This document shows, in pieces, positions 1 through 9,534 of a stretch of 39,887 nucleotides of DNA. Origin of the DNA: Calothrix sp. MO_192.B10. GTDB lineage: Bacteria; Cyanobacteriota; Cyanobacteriia; Cyanobacteriales; Nostocaceae. The notes beneath the pieces were generated by a model, which was given only the letters and a program-made list of their open reading frames with translations, was not told the DNA's origin and searched no databases. A program made the translations under genes and the position numbers. The DNA lies in the NCBI GenBank assembly GCA_030065055.1, contig JASJDS010000070.1, positions 1 to 39,887 on the forward strand, written 5' to 3'. How positions within the stretch are numbered: the first letter of the stretch is position 1; each line of letters opens with the position of its first letter.

Positions 1-142
1 GGGCGATTTTTCCGCCAAGATATATGCCGCTAAACCAATAAACTGCTGATGAGGCTGGCAGATTTTTCCGGATTTGATGAAAGCGGTTGTCCGTTTTGAG
101 TTGGGGTCCTTTGTCCCAATCTCAAAACCCCGCTCAAACTTT

Positions 143-170
143 CTTCCTTCTTCCTTCTTCCTTCTTCCTT
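143..170. repeat. heptamer tandem repeat (CTTCCTT)x4
   Basis: Four perfect copies of CTTCCTT plus a partial fifth copy. Short heptamer tandem repeats are typical of intergenic DNA in heterocystous cyanobacteria. It lies just downstream of the aminotransferase stop codon; no function is implied. The rest of positions 1-186 holds no gene I can support. Confidence 0.85.
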
Positions 171-186
171 CTTCAATACTTATTAC

Positions 187-1374
187 TTACCCTAACGCCC
201 GTGCCAAATACTCATACTCCTGTATAGAGTTATAAATCTGAGCTGATATCCGCATCAACAACCTTGATTGTTCTTGCCAAGGAATCATATGTACTTCAAT
301 ACCAAAATTATCCAATAACTCATCCCGTACAGATGCAAAATCCCGATTTTCCCAAGATTCTGGCATGGGAATCACCGCCATAGACCCTATCATATCCTGA
401 GGACATGGTGGTAATACTTTCAATGCATCACACAGCAACTTCCTTCCCTGCAACACCAATTCATGGTTACGCTGTCTCAACTCATCCCACCCACCAGGCA
501 ACAAAGAACCCATAAACTTAATTGCTTCTGCTACGCATATATAAGCTGTAGGATCGTCAGCCCCCATCCAGTCAAATTCCAACTGAAAGGGACTTTTGTC
601 TGTACGTGGGGAGTTAGCACCATGACTAATTGTTAAGGGACGAATTTCTGACTGTTTATCCCTTCGCACATATAAAAATGCAGCTCCTTTGGGAGCGCAC
701 AACCATTTATGGCAATTTCCGGTGTAATAAGTCGCCCCAATTTCTTGTAAATTTAAGTGAATCATTCCCGGTGCATGGGCACCATCTATGAGAGTATCAA
801 TACCACGTACCTGTAATTCCCTGATCAATTCTTGAATGGGTAAAATTAACCCTGTTTGACTAGTTATATGATCCAATAAAACCAGCTTTGTTTTGGCTGA
901 AATTCGCTCTAGAACGGCTGTTATTACCTGTTGGGGTGATTCTAAGGGAAAGGGGATTTTCGCTACCACCACCCGCGCACCACTGCGACTAGCAATAAAA
1001 TCTAGAGCATTGCGACAAGCATTATATTCGTGGTTGGTTGTTAGTAACTCGTCATCTGCTGAGAAATGCAGGGAACGCAACACAGCATTTACCCCTGTGG
1101 TGGCGTTGGGGACAAATACTAAATCTTGCCCATCAGCACCTACAAAAGCAGCCAGTTGACTTCTAGAGTCATCAATCAGGGGTTCCCATTCCCTAGTGAA
1201 AAAACGAACTGGTTCAGCCTCCAATTTTGCCCTTAACTGTTGCTGCACGGATAGCACTGCTTTGGGACAAGCACCAAATGAACCATGATTAAGAAAAGTT
1301 ACATTTGGATCTAGAGACCATAACTTTCGGATATCTGGGAGATGAAGCTTAAAGTTATTACCCTCATACTTCAT
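187..1374 (-). CDS. class V PLP-dependent aminotransferase, isopenicillin-N-epimerase-like
   Basis: A 395-residue fold-type I PLP enzyme of the class V aminotransferase group (cysteine desulfurase / isopenicillin N epimerase-like). The start of the fold is recognisable as FLNHGSFGACP (residues 27-37). The cofactor site is visible: D197 in LIDGAHAPG would bind the pyridine nitrogen, and K223 in TGNCHKWLCAPKG is the expected Schiff-base lysine. Length fits the family. AAGGGATG stands a few bases before the ATG as ribosome binding site. It is transcribed alone; tRNA-Asn lies just upstream on the same strand. The substrate cannot be told from sequence: members act as epimerases, desulfurases or lyases. 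It is not a typical IscS/SufS, because the active-site Cys loop of those enzymes is not seen. Confidence 0.85.
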   Translation of the reverse strand: MKYEGNNFKLHLPDIRKLWSLDPNVTFLNHGSFGACPKAVLSVQQQLRAKLEAEPVRFFTREWEPLIDDSRSQLAAFVGADGQDLVFVPNATTGVNAVLRSLHFSADDELLTTNHEYNACRNALDFIASRSGARVVVAKIPFPLESPQQVITAVLERISAKTKLVLLDHITSQTGLILPIQELIRELQVRGIDTLIDGAHAPGMIHLNLQEIGATYYTGNCHKWLCAPKGAAFLYVRRDKQSEIRPLTISHGANSPRTDKSPFQLEFDWMGADDPTAYICVAEAIKFMGSLLPGGWDELRQRNHELVLQGRKLLCDALKVLPPCPQDMIGSMAVIPMPESWENRDFASVRDELLDNFGIEVHMIPWQEQSRLLMRISAQIYNSIQEYEYLARALG

Positions 1375-1400
1375 CTGAACATCCCTTTAAATTTAGTCAA

Positions 1401-1472
1401 CTCCCCAGGTAGGATTCGAACCTACGACCAATCGGTTAACAGCCGACCGCTCTACCGCTGAGCTACTGAGGA
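1401..1472 (-). tRNA. trnN: tRNA-Asn (GUU)
   Basis: Read on the minus strand, a full cloverleaf folds. The 7-bp acceptor pairs TCCTCAG with CTGGGGA (one G-U pair), followed by discriminator G. The anticodon loop CTGTTAA gives anticodon GTT (Asn). The T-arm is GTAGG-TTCGAAT-CCTAC. Length is 72 nt with no encoded CCA. It lies 26 bp upstream of the aminotransferase start codon on the same strand. Confidence 0.97.
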
Positions 1473-1825
1473 ACGCAACGATTAATAATATTAAAGTAAA
1501 CTACAGAAAATTGCAAGTACTTTCGCAAAATTTTTCTAATTTTTTTTGTTAGTGGCTGAAATATAGTCCCAGACTAGATATTTGGCAATTTTTATTTCTG
1601 GCTAATGCCCCAGGGAAAAATAACCAACCTCTTCGGGGTAGGGAATAGGGAACAGGTAACAGGCAACAGTGGGGTTTGCAACGCCAAAAACACTGATAAC
1701 TGTTAGCGCAGCTCCGACCCAGGAGGCTAACTGATAACTGATAACTGAAATAACAGTATGTGCCAAGCTCCGCTAATATCCTCAGGGATGAAAATTTTTC
1801 ACGGAGACTGACCTGAAGATACTAC
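1473..1825. other. gene-free spacer with short tandem repeats
   Basis: I see no gene here. The spacer carries GGGAACAGGTAACAGGCAACAG-like heptamer-related sequence near 1648-1670 and a GATAACT tandem near 1735-1750, both of the short tandem repeat type common in Nostocales. The T-rich stretch near 1528-1550 lies just upstream of the tRNA on its strand and could include its promoter. Confidence 0.6.
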
Positions 1826-2377
1826 CTATTTTAATCCCATACGTAATTCAGCTAAACGCTGTCTTGACTTGGGATCGATGGAATTAGCTAAAAATCGACC
1901 CTTGGATTGTTTGCGAGATTGGGATTTTTTCTTGACTCGACAAACAGTATCTTGGACTAGGTAGCATAGTTGGTGTGCAGAGATCCATTCTGCTCCATAG
2001 CCCTGTATCATTAATTGCTGTGCTCGGTCAGATGTAGCTACAATGACGCGAGAAATTAAAGATTGAGCAATTTCATATCGAAAAGAGGCACAGGCTTTCT
2101 CGATGTATGTGTCGGCAGTTTGCCCAAAGTCGGTATAGTGTACCGCTAGATTACCTGTAATTATTTCTTGATTGCTAGAAGTGTTTTGATAGTGGGCATC
2201 AAAAACAATTTTAGTTTGATAATTCTCAAAAGCACTGTAACTAGTCAAAGCTTCGACTAGTTCCCATCGGGCTGCTTCTAATCCCGCAGTATCGCGGGTT
2301 TTCTTCAAGCAAGACCAAGCACCAATTATATTGTAGCCGTCCACTAGCAAAACGGCTTGGGAGAGTGAGCGAGACAT
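1826..2377 (-). CDS. NYN domain protein, YacP/Rae1-like ribonuclease
   Basis: A 183-residue protein of the YacP type (NYN domain, PIN-like nuclease fold). It opens with the family signature LVDGYNIIGAW (residues 11-21, acidic residue D13). Further acidic residues expected in the metal site are D60 (IVFDAHYQN), D89 (GQTADTYIEKAC) and D117 (VIVATSDRAQQ). The tail (from about residue 147) is lysine- and arginine-rich, in keeping with RNA binding. In Bacillus the relative Rae1 cleaves mRNA on the ribosome; cyanobacterial members are often called 'DUF901/NYN' and are uncharacterised. Length matches the family. The gene stands alone, divergent from dnaE with a 388-bp spacer between them. Confidence 0.85.
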   Translation of the reverse strand: MSRSLSQAVLLVDGYNIIGAWSCLKKTRDTAGLEAARWELVEALTSYSAFENYQTKIVFDAHYQNTSSNQEIITGNLAVHYTDFGQTADTYIEKACASFRYEIAQSLISRVIVATSDRAQQLMIQGYGAEWISAHQLCYLVQDTVCRVKKKSQSRKQSKGRFLANSIDPKSRQRLAELRMGLK

Positions 2378-2765
2378 GGTTTTGAATCACTATTTTCTAG
2401 AGTTAACAAAAATCGTTCATAATTTTTATAGTAATTCAATCATTCCTTGTAATACTGTGTTACAAAACTAAAAAATCCCCGATTTGGTTATTTAGGCAAA
2501 TAGTAATAAACTCAAACCCATTGCACATAAGTATTTGGGGATTGAGGAATCAAAATGAAAAACTTCCTGTTTGGTCATAATCCCCCACTAATTGACTGCC
2601 TGATTCAAACAATTTTTGGAAAAGTTTACATTCCAAAAAAATACAAATTCCAGATTCCTCCCAAATTAAGCTAGAATACCTATCTCTAATACACATCCTG
2701 GTTTCACAGAGCATCTTGATTGTGGTTGCTGCTGTAGGTGTTGTTCGTTCCTGGGGAAATGTACT
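2378..2765. promoter_or_regulatory. divergent intergenic region between the yacP-like gene and dnaE
   Basis: This 388-bp AT-rich spacer must hold promoters for both divergent genes. TAGAAT near 2671 could be a -10 element for dnaE, but no convincing -35 box accompanies it. I see no palindromic operator or small gene that stands out. GGGGA about ten bases before the dnaE ATG is a plausible ribosome binding site. Confidence 0.4.
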
Positions 2766-5396
2766 ATGTCCTTTGTTCCTTTGCATATTCACAGTGACTA
2801 TAGTTTGCTAGATGGTGCTAGTCAGCTACCAAATCTAGTAGATAGAGCTATTGAACTGGGGATAACAGCGATCGCACTTACGGATCATGGTGTAATGTAT
2901 GGTGCGATCGAATTGATCAAAATTTGTCGTAACAAGAATGTTAAGGCAATTATTGGTAATGAAATGTACATTATTAATGGGGATATTACTAAGCAAGAAC
3001 GCCGTCCCCGCTATCACCAAGTTGTATTAGCGAAAAATACCCAAGGCTATAAAAATTTAGTTAAATTAACTACTACTTCTCACCTCAAAGGAGTACAAGG
3101 TAAAGGTATTTTTTCCCGCCCCTGTATTAATAAAGAATTATTGCAGGAATACCATGAAAATTTGATTGTTACTAGTGCTTGTTTGGGGGGAGAAATACCC
3201 CAAGCAATTCTCAGTGGTAGACCAGATGCAGCGAGGAAAGTGGCAAAATGGTATAAGGAAGTATTTGGGGATGATTTTTATTTAGAAATTCAGGATCATG
3301 GTTCCCAGGAAGACCGGATTGTGAATGTGGAAATTATTAAAATTGCCAGGGAATTAGATATTAAATTTATTGCCACCAATGATTCCCATTATATTTCTTG
3401 CTTTGATGTCGAAGCACATGATGCTTTGTTATGTATTCAAACTGGGAAATTAATTGTTGAAGATAAAAGAATGCGTTATAGCGGTACGGAATATCTCAAG
3501 TCTGCTGAAGAGATGAAACAATTATTCCGCGACCATTTACCAGATGATGTGATTGAGGAAGCGATTAATACAACTGTAGAAGTCGCCGATAAAATTGAAC
3601 CTTATAACATTTTAGGAGAGCCTCGCATTCCCAATTATCCCATTCCTTCCGGTCATACTGCCGATACCTATGTGGAAGAAGTGGCTTGGCAAGGACTTTT
3701 AGATAAACTCAATCGTAAATCCCGCAGCGAAATCGATCCAACTTACAAAGAAAGGTTGGAATATGAATTAAAAATGATTCAAAAGATGGGATTTTCTACA
3801 TACTTTTTAGTAGTGTGGGATTACATTAAATTTGCTAGGGATAATAAAATTCCCGTGGGACCAGGAAGGGGTTCGGCGGCAGGTTCTTTAGTAGCTTATT
3901 GTATGGGAATTACTAATATTGACCCCGTACATCATGGGTTACTATTTGAGCGATTTCTCAATCCCGAACGGAAATCCATGCCTGATATTGATACGGATTT
4001 CTGCATTGAACAACGGGATAAAGTCATTGATTATGTAACTCGTCAATATGGGGAAGATAAAGTAGCACAAATTATTACCTTTAACCGCATGACATCGAAA
4101 GCCGTGTTAAAAGATGTGGCGAGAGTATTAAATATTCCCTATGCAGAATCAGACAAAATGGCAAAAATGATTCCTGTATCTAGGGGTAAACCAACTAAAT
4201 TAAAGGTAATGGTTTCTGATGATACCCCCGAACCAGAATTTAAACAAAGATATGATAATGAATCTCATGTGCGCCATTGGGTAGATATGGCAATTAGGAT
4301 TGAAGGAACTAACAAAACCTTTGGCGTTCATGCAGCAGGGGTAGTCATTTCCGCCGAACCATTAGATGAAATCGTTCCTCTACAAAGAAATAATGATGGT
4401 TCTGTGATTACCCAGTATTATATGGAAGATTTAGATTCCTTGGGATTGTTAAAAATGGATTTTCTGGGGTTAAGAAATTTGACCATGATTCAGAAAACCA
4501 TTGATTTAATTGAATCAAGTCATGGATATAAAATCGACCCCTATGAAATAACCGCCCAAGAGAGAAAAGCACAGCGTATATTAGCAGAAGGGAAACATAG
4601 TAACCTGCCCAAAGAAGTACAGAAGACTTATGACTTACTGGAAGCGGGAGAACTAGAAGGGGTATTTCAATTAGAATCTTCGGGAATGAAGCAAATTGTC
4701 CGGGATTTGAAACCTTCTAATATTGAAGATATATCTTCTATTTTGGCATTATATCGACCAGGACCATTGGATGCTGGACTAATTCCTAAATTTATTAACC
4801 GCAAACATGGTAAAGAAGAAATTGTCTATGATGATAAAGTTTTAGAACCAATTTTAGATGAAACCTATGGGATTATGGTTTATCAAGAGCAAATCATGAA
4901 AATTGCTCAAGATATGGCTGGATATTCTTTGGGACAAGCCGATTTGCTGCGTCGAGCTATGGGTAAAAAGAAAGTTGCGGAAATGCAGAAGCAGCGAGAA
5001 AAGTTTATTGATGGTTCCGCCAAAAATGGAATTAACAAGAAAATTGCAGAAGAATTATTTGAGCAAATGTTGAAGTTTGCCGAATATTGTTTAAGTTATG
5101 ATACAAAAATTTTGACTGTAGAATATGGCTTAATGCCAATTGGAGAAATTGTCGAGAAAGGCATTGAATGTCAGGTATACACTGTTGATAGTCATGGTAA
5201 TGTGTATACCCAACCCATTGTTCAATGGCATCATCGGGGTGAGCAAGAAATTTTTGAGTATGAATTAGAAGATGGTTCGATTATTCAAGCTACCAAAGAC
5301 CATAAATTTATGACTACAGAGGGAGAAATGTTACCAATTGAGGAAATATTTGCCAGGGGATTAGATTTATTACAAGTGAAAGATTTGCCAGAATAA
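2766..5396 (+). CDS. dnaE: DNA polymerase III alpha subunit, N-terminal half with split intein N-fragment (DnaE-N)
   Basis: Catalytic subunit of the replicative DNA polymerase, encoded in two pieces as in most cyanobacteria. Residues 1-774 are polymerase: a PHP domain starts with [11 protein letters not shown] and TDHGVMYG, the catalytic carboxylates lie in PDIDTDF (residues 406-412), and the palm/fingers follow. Residues 775-876 are the N-terminal half of the DnaE split intein, so the protein stops inside the intein. The C-half (intein-C plus remaining polymerase) must lie elsewhere on the chromosome and be joined by protein trans-splicing; it is not in this window. Total length 876 and a 102-residue intein fragment match other cyanobacterial DnaE-N proteins. 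The gene is intact and stands alone. Confidence 0.97.
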   Translation: MSFVPLHIHSDYSLLDGASQLPNLVDRAIELGITAIALTDHGVMYGAIELIKICRNKNVKAIIGNEMYIINGDITKQERRPRYHQVVLAKNTQGYKNLVKLTTTSHLKGVQGKGIFSRPCINKELLQEYHENLIVTSACLGGEIPQAILSGRPDAARKVAKWYKEVFGDDFYLEIQDHGSQEDRIVNVEIIKIARELDIKFIATNDSHYISCFDVEAHDALLCIQTGKLIVEDKRMRYSGTEYLKSAEEMKQLFRDHLPDDVIEEAINTTVEVADKIEPYNILGEPRIPNYPIPSGHTADTYVEEVAWQGLLDKLNRKSRSEIDPTYKERLEYELKMIQKMGFSTYFLVVWDYIKFARDNKIPVGPGRGSAAGSLVAYCMGITNIDPVHHGLLFERFLNPERKSMPDIDTDFCIEQRDKVIDYVTRQYGEDKVAQIITFNRMTSKAVLKDVARVLNIPYAESDKMAKMIPVSRGKPTKLKVMVSDDTPEPEFKQRYDNESHVRHWVDMAIRIEGTNKTFGVHAAGVVISAEPLDEIVPLQRNNDGSVITQYYMEDLDSLGLLKMDFLGLRNLTMIQKTIDLIESSHGYKIDPYEITAQERKAQRILAEGKHSNLPKEVQKTYDLLEAGELEGVFQLESSGMKQIVRDLKPSNIEDISSILALYRPGPLDAGLIPKFINRKHGKEEIVYDDKVLEPILDETYGIMVYQEQIMKIAQDMAGYSLGQADLLRRAMGKKKVAEMQKQREKFIDGSAKNGINKKIAEELFEQMLKFAEYCLSYDTKILTVEYGLMPIGEIVEKGIECQVYTVDSHGNVYTQPIVQWHHRGEQEIFEYELEDGSIIQATKDHKFMTTEGEMLPIEEIFARGLDLLQVKDLPE
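5088..5393 (+). other. split intein N-fragment (DnaE Int-N)
   Basis: 102 residues starting with the nucleophile Cys directly after extein residues AEY (junction [11 protein letters not shown]). Block A (CLSYDTKIL), and block B with the conserved T..H motif (ATKDHKFMT), are clear. The fragment ends LLQVKDLPE followed by a stop. It is very similar in design to the fast-splicing Npu DnaE Int-N. Splicing requires the matching Int-C encoded elsewhere. Confidence 0.96.
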
Positions 5397-5495
5397 GAGG
5401 CAAATTTAGAATTTAGAATGAGCGAATTTAGAATTTCAGACTCTGATTTGATCAATAATTTTGTGGTGCAAGATGTGAATAAACCTTTCTATAAT

Positions 5496-5662
5496 AGGAT
5501 TTAGGCAGCTGGCATATTTTTTCTGTAGGGGAGGCAAAATGCGGTGTAGATTTTCTGACTGCATTATTGCCGTTGTGTGACTCTGGGAAAATGTTTGAAC
5601 TTAGCAATTAGACTTATAGCGTCACGCACCAACCACCGATTATCACACGCAGCTTTAGTCTT
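5496..5662 (+). repeat. MITE-like element, copy 1 (AGGACTTAYGCA family)
   Basis: This stretch is closely similar to 36149-36295 and, in reverse orientation and shorter, to 9152-9275. Shared blocks include CTGGCATATT, TTTCTGTAGGGG, a segment around GCAAAATGCGGTGTAGA, and TATAGCGTCAC-CACCAACC near the right end. The left end is degenerate here (AGGATTTAGGCA). No open frame is present, so it is a non-autonomous element. It ends 24 bp before the start codon of the next gene and therefore forms its upstream region. Confidence 0.75.
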
Positions 5663-5686
5663 GTATAACCAAGGAGAAAAATAATT

Positions 5687-6037
5687 ATGTTGAAATCCTT
5701 GTTTAAATCCTTGTTTTTAAGTATTGTCCTATTTGTTGTTTCCACTTTCTGCATCATCTCAGTGGCATTTGCTAATCCCTTAATTTCTCAAGGTAATCTT
5801 TTGGTGGCTCAAAACCCTGTTAGTGAGGAAGTAACTACGGAAACACCAACACAAGAATCTTCACAGTCAGAAACAACTGAAGTTGATATATCTAAGGAAA
5901 CTCAACCATCTGTAGAAGAGAAGAAGGAGGCAAACATACCAGTTGTAAAAGCTACTCGTCATGCCTATCCTCAACCTCCAAATCCTTACGATATGGAGGC
6001 TATGGAAAAATTTGACCAGGAAATTTACGGTGAATAA
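5687..6037 (+). CDS. small secreted protein of unknown function
   Basis: A 116-residue protein with a clear Sec signal peptide: lysines at 3 and 7, a hydrophobic core to about residue 26, and likely cleavage after AFA (residues 27-29). The mature part is a low-complexity Glu/Thr/Ser/Gln-rich stretch (residues 42-85) followed by a better conserved-looking tail ending PQPPNPYDMEAMEKFDQEIYGE-like sequence (about residues 95-116). I recognise no domain. AAGGAG at 5671-5676 is a strong ribosome binding site and fixes the start. The promoter region is formed largely by a repeat element. The downstream gene is convergent. Export to periplasm or outside is inferred from the signal alone. Confidence 0.7.
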   Translation: MLKSLFKSLFLSIVLFVVSTFCIISVAFANPLISQGNLLVAQNPVSEEVTTETPTQESSQSETTEVDISKETQPSVEEKKEANIPVVKATRHAYPQPPNPYDMEAMEKFDQEIYGE

Positions 6038-6066
6038 AATTATCATGTGCGGATGAATAGTTATAA

Positions 6067-6127
6067 AACCTCACCCGCCTGCGGCACCCTCTCCTTATTA
6101 AGGAGAGGCTAAGAGAGGGTTAGGGTA
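6067..6127. repeat. dispersed palindromic repeat (CCTCACCC...GGTTAGGG type)
   Basis: A hairpin-forming repeat containing CTCTCCTTATTAAGGAGAG (9-bp arms). A closely related copy lies at 16555-16618 (CTCTCCTTTATAAGGAGAG inside AACCTCA...TGAGGTT). Such repeats are widespread in cyanobacterial intergenic DNA. Here it could also act as a transcription end point for the secreted-protein gene. Confidence 0.8.
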
Positions 6128-6250
6128 ACTGAAGCAGGAATTATAAGTAATTAAGCGAACATAACACAACCGCATCTCGCCCTCTTTAATCACTCTCGCG
6201 CTTATAAAAATCCAAAACCCTTATTCTTAAGGACTTTTATGAATTGAGAC

Positions 6251-6400
6251 GTAGGTTGGGGAGCCACTCTTGTGCGCGGGTTCCCCGCGTTGAGAGAAGT
6301 GGCGTTTGAGGAACGAAACCCAACAACCAAAAACCTTGTTATTGTTGGGTTACTCTGCGAGAAGCCCCTTCGGGTCTACACTCCGTTCAACCCAACCTAC
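6251..6400. repeat. GTAGGTTGGG...CCCAACCTAC inverted repeat with nested insertions
   Basis: The outer ends are the perfect complement GTAGGTTGGG / CCCAACCTAC. The cleaner relative at 16453-16527 is 75 bp long; this copy is twice that size because other small repeats (GAGCCACTCTTGTGCGCGGG-like and GAAGCCCCTTCGGGTC-like) sit inside each arm. With the repeat at 6067-6127 it fills most of the 422-bp spacer between the convergent secreted-protein and multicopper oxidase genes. Confidence 0.75.
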
Positions 6401-6459
6401 ATTTATTTTTATCTCCCCAGAGTGACAGAACAGAGATAAGAGCGCGACTACAAGCAGGA

Positions 6460-8040
6460 TTATAAGGGTAACATTTGTGAAATTGGTTGGGCGGGTGCAG
6501 TAGTTACCGGATCGGAACCACCTTCACCAACTTCAAACTGGGTCATCATTGCATGGTCTTCATGAACTAGGTTGTGACAGTGCATCATAAATTTACCTTT
6601 GATGTCATCTCCTTGTCGGGTGCGAAACTGAGTAATCATCCGCACAGTCTGGAACTCACCCACCATAAATACATCTTTCCAACCTCGTTCGTAGGGACGG
6701 GGTTGTAAACCATTGCGTGAGAGCATTTGACAATCAACTAGATGAATATGCACCGGATGTACCCAACCGCTTCCAGGATTGACCAAATTCCAAATTTCCA
6801 CATCTCCTAGTTGGGGATTAGCATCCACACGTTTTGGATCCCAACTTCTACCATTAATTAGCCACTGGTTGTTGCTGCGTTCAAATCTGAAGGTGCGAGT
6901 CCGGGTGATGGGTTTATTTGTTAAAGATTCTACAGGACGTAGTGGACTGGGTATGGTGCTATCATCTGGTTCTTCTCGCACCACATCAAAGCGCATAATT
7001 GTGTGGGTACGGGTATCATTATCAATGGAACCTGTAAAGCCAATGTTCCGTAAAAATACTTGGCTACCGATGGGATATTGGGAAAAATCGATAATCACAT
7101 CATAGCGTTCTGCCACACCAACACCCAAAGTTTGCAAGGGAGTAGTTAATTCTACAGGTTCCCCAAGTAATCCTCCATCACTGGCAATTACTATCAATCT
7201 CTCACCAATTGTCAGCCTCTCAGCTTTCTGGCTTAAGGCAAGTTGGTAATTACGGGAGACAGAAGCGTTTAAAATCCGGAAGCGATACTTACGATTTGCT
7301 ACTTGCATTTGGGGCCAAGGCACTCCATTTACAAGGATGACATCTCCGTACAGGTTTCTTTGGTTGTCGTCATCAAAAATTAATCTACCATCAGTTGCAA
7401 ATCGTCCATCTTGAATAATTAGGGGTACATCATATTTGCCTTTAGGTAGGGGTAGATCCAACTCAAATTTGTCTTCCACAATGTACATCCCTGACATTCC
7501 CATGTACACATTGCGGGAAGTTAAATCCTGGACATGATCGTGATACCAGAGAGTCGCAGCACGATCATTAGGATATATGTAATCTTTGAAGTGTTCGGGA
7601 GGTACGTAATCAATGGCATAGCCATCATATTGAGGGAGAGATGCCATACCATGTAAATGGATCACAGCATTAATTGGTCTTCCTTGTGGATCTTGACCTA
7701 ACTTATTAATAAAGCGGACAACAGACTGCCGTCCTTCTTCGCTGCGTTTACCGCCTATCTGTCTAATGATAGGACCCGGAGCGATGCCATTGTAGCCCCA
7801 AATCTCTGTTTTTAAACCCGGTAGAATTTCCACCAAAGATTTTTTGATGGTGATTTCGTAGTAATCAGTAGTTTCATCACTACGTACAGGTTTTAAAACT
7901 GGTGGAGTCCGGAAAGTCTGCTGGAAACGCGGTATTTGCGGACTTAAAGCTGTAGCAATACCTGGAAATCCCAAGGGTGACAACAAGACTCCAGTTCCAG
8001 CTAAACCGAGCTTAATTGCTTCGCGTCTGCTAATTTTCAT
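6460..8040 (-). CDS. Tat-exported multicopper oxidase (laccase / CotA-like)
   Basis: A 526-residue multicopper oxidase. The N-terminus carries a twin-arginine signal (ISRREAIKLGLAGTG, RR at 5-6), so it is folded in the cytoplasm and exported by Tat. All copper-site motifs are present: HLHG (H128, H130), WYHDH (H167, H169), HPVHIH (H428, H431, H433) and HCHNLVHEDHAMM (H487, C488, H489, H493), with M498 as likely axial ligand of the type-1 copper. This is a three-cupredoxin laccase layout of normal length. Such enzymes oxidise phenols, bilirubin, Mn(II) or Cu(I) with reduction of O2 to water; the sequence does not settle the substrate. The gene stands alone with repeat-rich DNA on both sides. 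Confidence 0.93.
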   Translation of the reverse strand: MKISRREAIKLGLAGTGVLLSPLGFPGIATALSPQIPRFQQTFRTPPVLKPVRSDETTDYYEITIKKSLVEILPGLKTEIWGYNGIAPGPIIRQIGGKRSEEGRQSVVRFINKLGQDPQGRPINAVIHLHGMASLPQYDGYAIDYVPPEHFKDYIYPNDRAATLWYHDHVQDLTSRNVYMGMSGMYIVEDKFELDLPLPKGKYDVPLIIQDGRFATDGRLIFDDDNQRNLYGDVILVNGVPWPQMQVANRKYRFRILNASVSRNYQLALSQKAERLTIGERLIVIASDGGLLGEPVELTTPLQTLGVGVAERYDVIIDFSQYPIGSQVFLRNIGFTGSIDNDTRTHTIMRFDVVREEPDDSTIPSPLRPVESLTNKPITRTRTFRFERSNNQWLINGRSWDPKRVDANPQLGDVEIWNLVNPGSGWVHPVHIHLVDCQMLSRNGLQPRPYERGWKDVFMVGEFQTVRMITQFRTRQGDDIKGKFMMHCHNLVHEDHAMMTQFEVGEGGSDPVTTAPAQPISQMLPL

Positions 8041-8467
8041 CGTATTTTCCCAATATTTTTGCTGTTATATATTTCTCGGATTTAAACAATGCTGCCTAGC
8101 TTATGTGATATAAATTCAGGAAATGGCAAAATTTTTGATCGGCACTGCCACATCGACATTTCCGCGAAACACTCCTATACCAAGAAAGTTCGTATTAATA
8201 AGTGTTTCAGCCGATATCTTTACTTGTATTCCAAGGATGTCTTACGACAAGCTGCTTCGCGTCTATTCACATCTTGCACCACCAGATTATTGAGAAAAGT
8301 AGAGCCTGTAACCCTTATTATTTCCTAACCCACCTAATGCCCACCTTACCCTTATTGAGAATGTGCAAGATATGTGTCTACGCTCTTAAACGAATGCTGA
8401 ATACTCCTTTTTTAGCGGTCATCGTCCCAATGTGGGAAAACTACAAGTGGTACTGTTGAAGGAATTT

Positions 8468-8585
8468 AGGACTCACGCACTCGTTACGTTGGCGTAGCCT
8501 GTCCCGGAGGGACTTGAAATCAGGTGTTTGGGATTGCTTTCTTGCTTGGCAATGACTTTGCTTAGGTTGTCCGTGGGTAAGTCCT
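8468..8585. repeat. MITE-like element with AGGACTYACGCAC ends
   Basis: The left end AGGACTCACGCAC and the right end GTGGGTAAGTCCT match as inverted repeats at 11 of 13 positions. The element is 118 bp with no open frame. Its interior (GGCGTAGCC...CCCGGAGGGAC) differs from the other copies, so it shares ends but not core with them. Confidence 0.65.
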
Positions 8586-9151
8586 GGAATTAATTAATAA
8601 TAAACTCGAGTTAATAAAAAAAACTTGGATATGGTTTTCCTAATTTTAACGAATTTTAGATTACCCAGTTAATACCAATTTTCCATGAATATGCACTCTT
8701 CTTAGCAGAAGCAGAAACGGGGTGCAGAGTATGGGAAATAAGTTTCGAGTCGAAGTACGTGAGAGTATCTCCTAGTAGCAAAACTTGACATTTCTTGACA
8801 AAGCGTAGCAAAAAATCTCCATTTATTTGAAGAAAATTTACATCAATCTCCTAGACTTGCCCAGACAAATTATGTGATGATTTGAATTGTGGTTGCTAAA
8901 TAATCATGAGTAATTTGTGTTGTTAACTTCCATTAAAACTAAGCTAAAATTGACATCATCACAAAAAAATTCTGATGTCAAAACACTTTGGTATATCCCG
9001 ATTTACAACGCCACTTGCTACAATTTTGGGAACCAAAGCAACGCAGTGGCTCTATAATTGGGGATTTGCAACATCGCAAGCTTTGTATGAGTGAAGAATA
9101 TCAACCAAATCACTTGATTTTAAAGAAGTTTTTGAATGAAGTTTTTTAATC

Positions 9152-9275
9152 AGGACTAAAGCTGCGTGTCACAATCAATGATTGGTGCGTGACGTTACAA
9201 GTCTGATTGCTACGTTCAAATATTCTCGTAGCGTCACACACCCTACAGAAAAAATATGCCAGTTGCGTAAGTCCT
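9152..9275 (-). repeat. MITE-like element, copy 2 (AGGACTTACGCA family, reversed and shortened)
   Basis: Reverse-complementary to the element at 5496-5662 and 36149-36295: read on the minus strand it starts AGGACTTACGCAACTGGC and ends CGCAGCTTTAGTCCT. About 40 bp of the core (the GCAAAATGCGGTG part) are missing. No coding capacity. Confidence 0.75.
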
Positions 9276-9534
9276 ATTAATAACTCGAATTAATCAAAAA
9301 AAACTTGGATATGATGGCTTACTTAAACTAAGTCATTAGTATAGTTATAGGGATTTTTCGATAGAAAAGATAAGTTATCTATCTGTTTCCACATCGGATT
9401 ATAATATTTCACTATGTTTCTGGAAATATACCTTATGTGTTTGATGTAATTCATACTAGTATTATCTCATATAATCAAAAATATGATTATGTCGGGATTG
9501 ACTTAGGGATAAATTGTTAATGTTTTATTGAGCA

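Larger units (their letters stand above)
8041..9534. other. 1.5-kb gene-free, repeat-rich region
   Basis: No gene is supported on either strand; the few open frames are short, overlap each other and lack recognisable protein character. The region holds two miniature inverted-repeat elements (8468-8585 and 9152-9275). Each is followed by the same flank (ACTCGARTTAAT, then an A-run and CTTGGATATG), at about 8598-8633 and 9282-9313. There is also a 9-bp perfect inverted repeat TTGACATCA / TGATGTCAA (8950-8958 and 8973-8981). The last 200 bp before 9535 are very AT-rich and probably include the EndoU-gene promoter. Confidence 0.7.

Noticed and set aside
1-186. Minus-strand frame open to the left window edge, reading HQQFIGLAAYILAEKSP near the edge
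   Set aside because: It has no start codon, passes through the heptamer repeat and is cut off by the window, so a gene cannot be supported.
2550-2792. Minus-strand frame overlapping the dnaE start
   Set aside because: It overlaps the well-supported dnaE start, has no domain character, and lies in the promoter region.
8089-8459. Two overlapping plus-strand frames of 79 and 85 codons
   Set aside because: They overlap each other in different frames, have no ribosome binding site and show random-looking composition.
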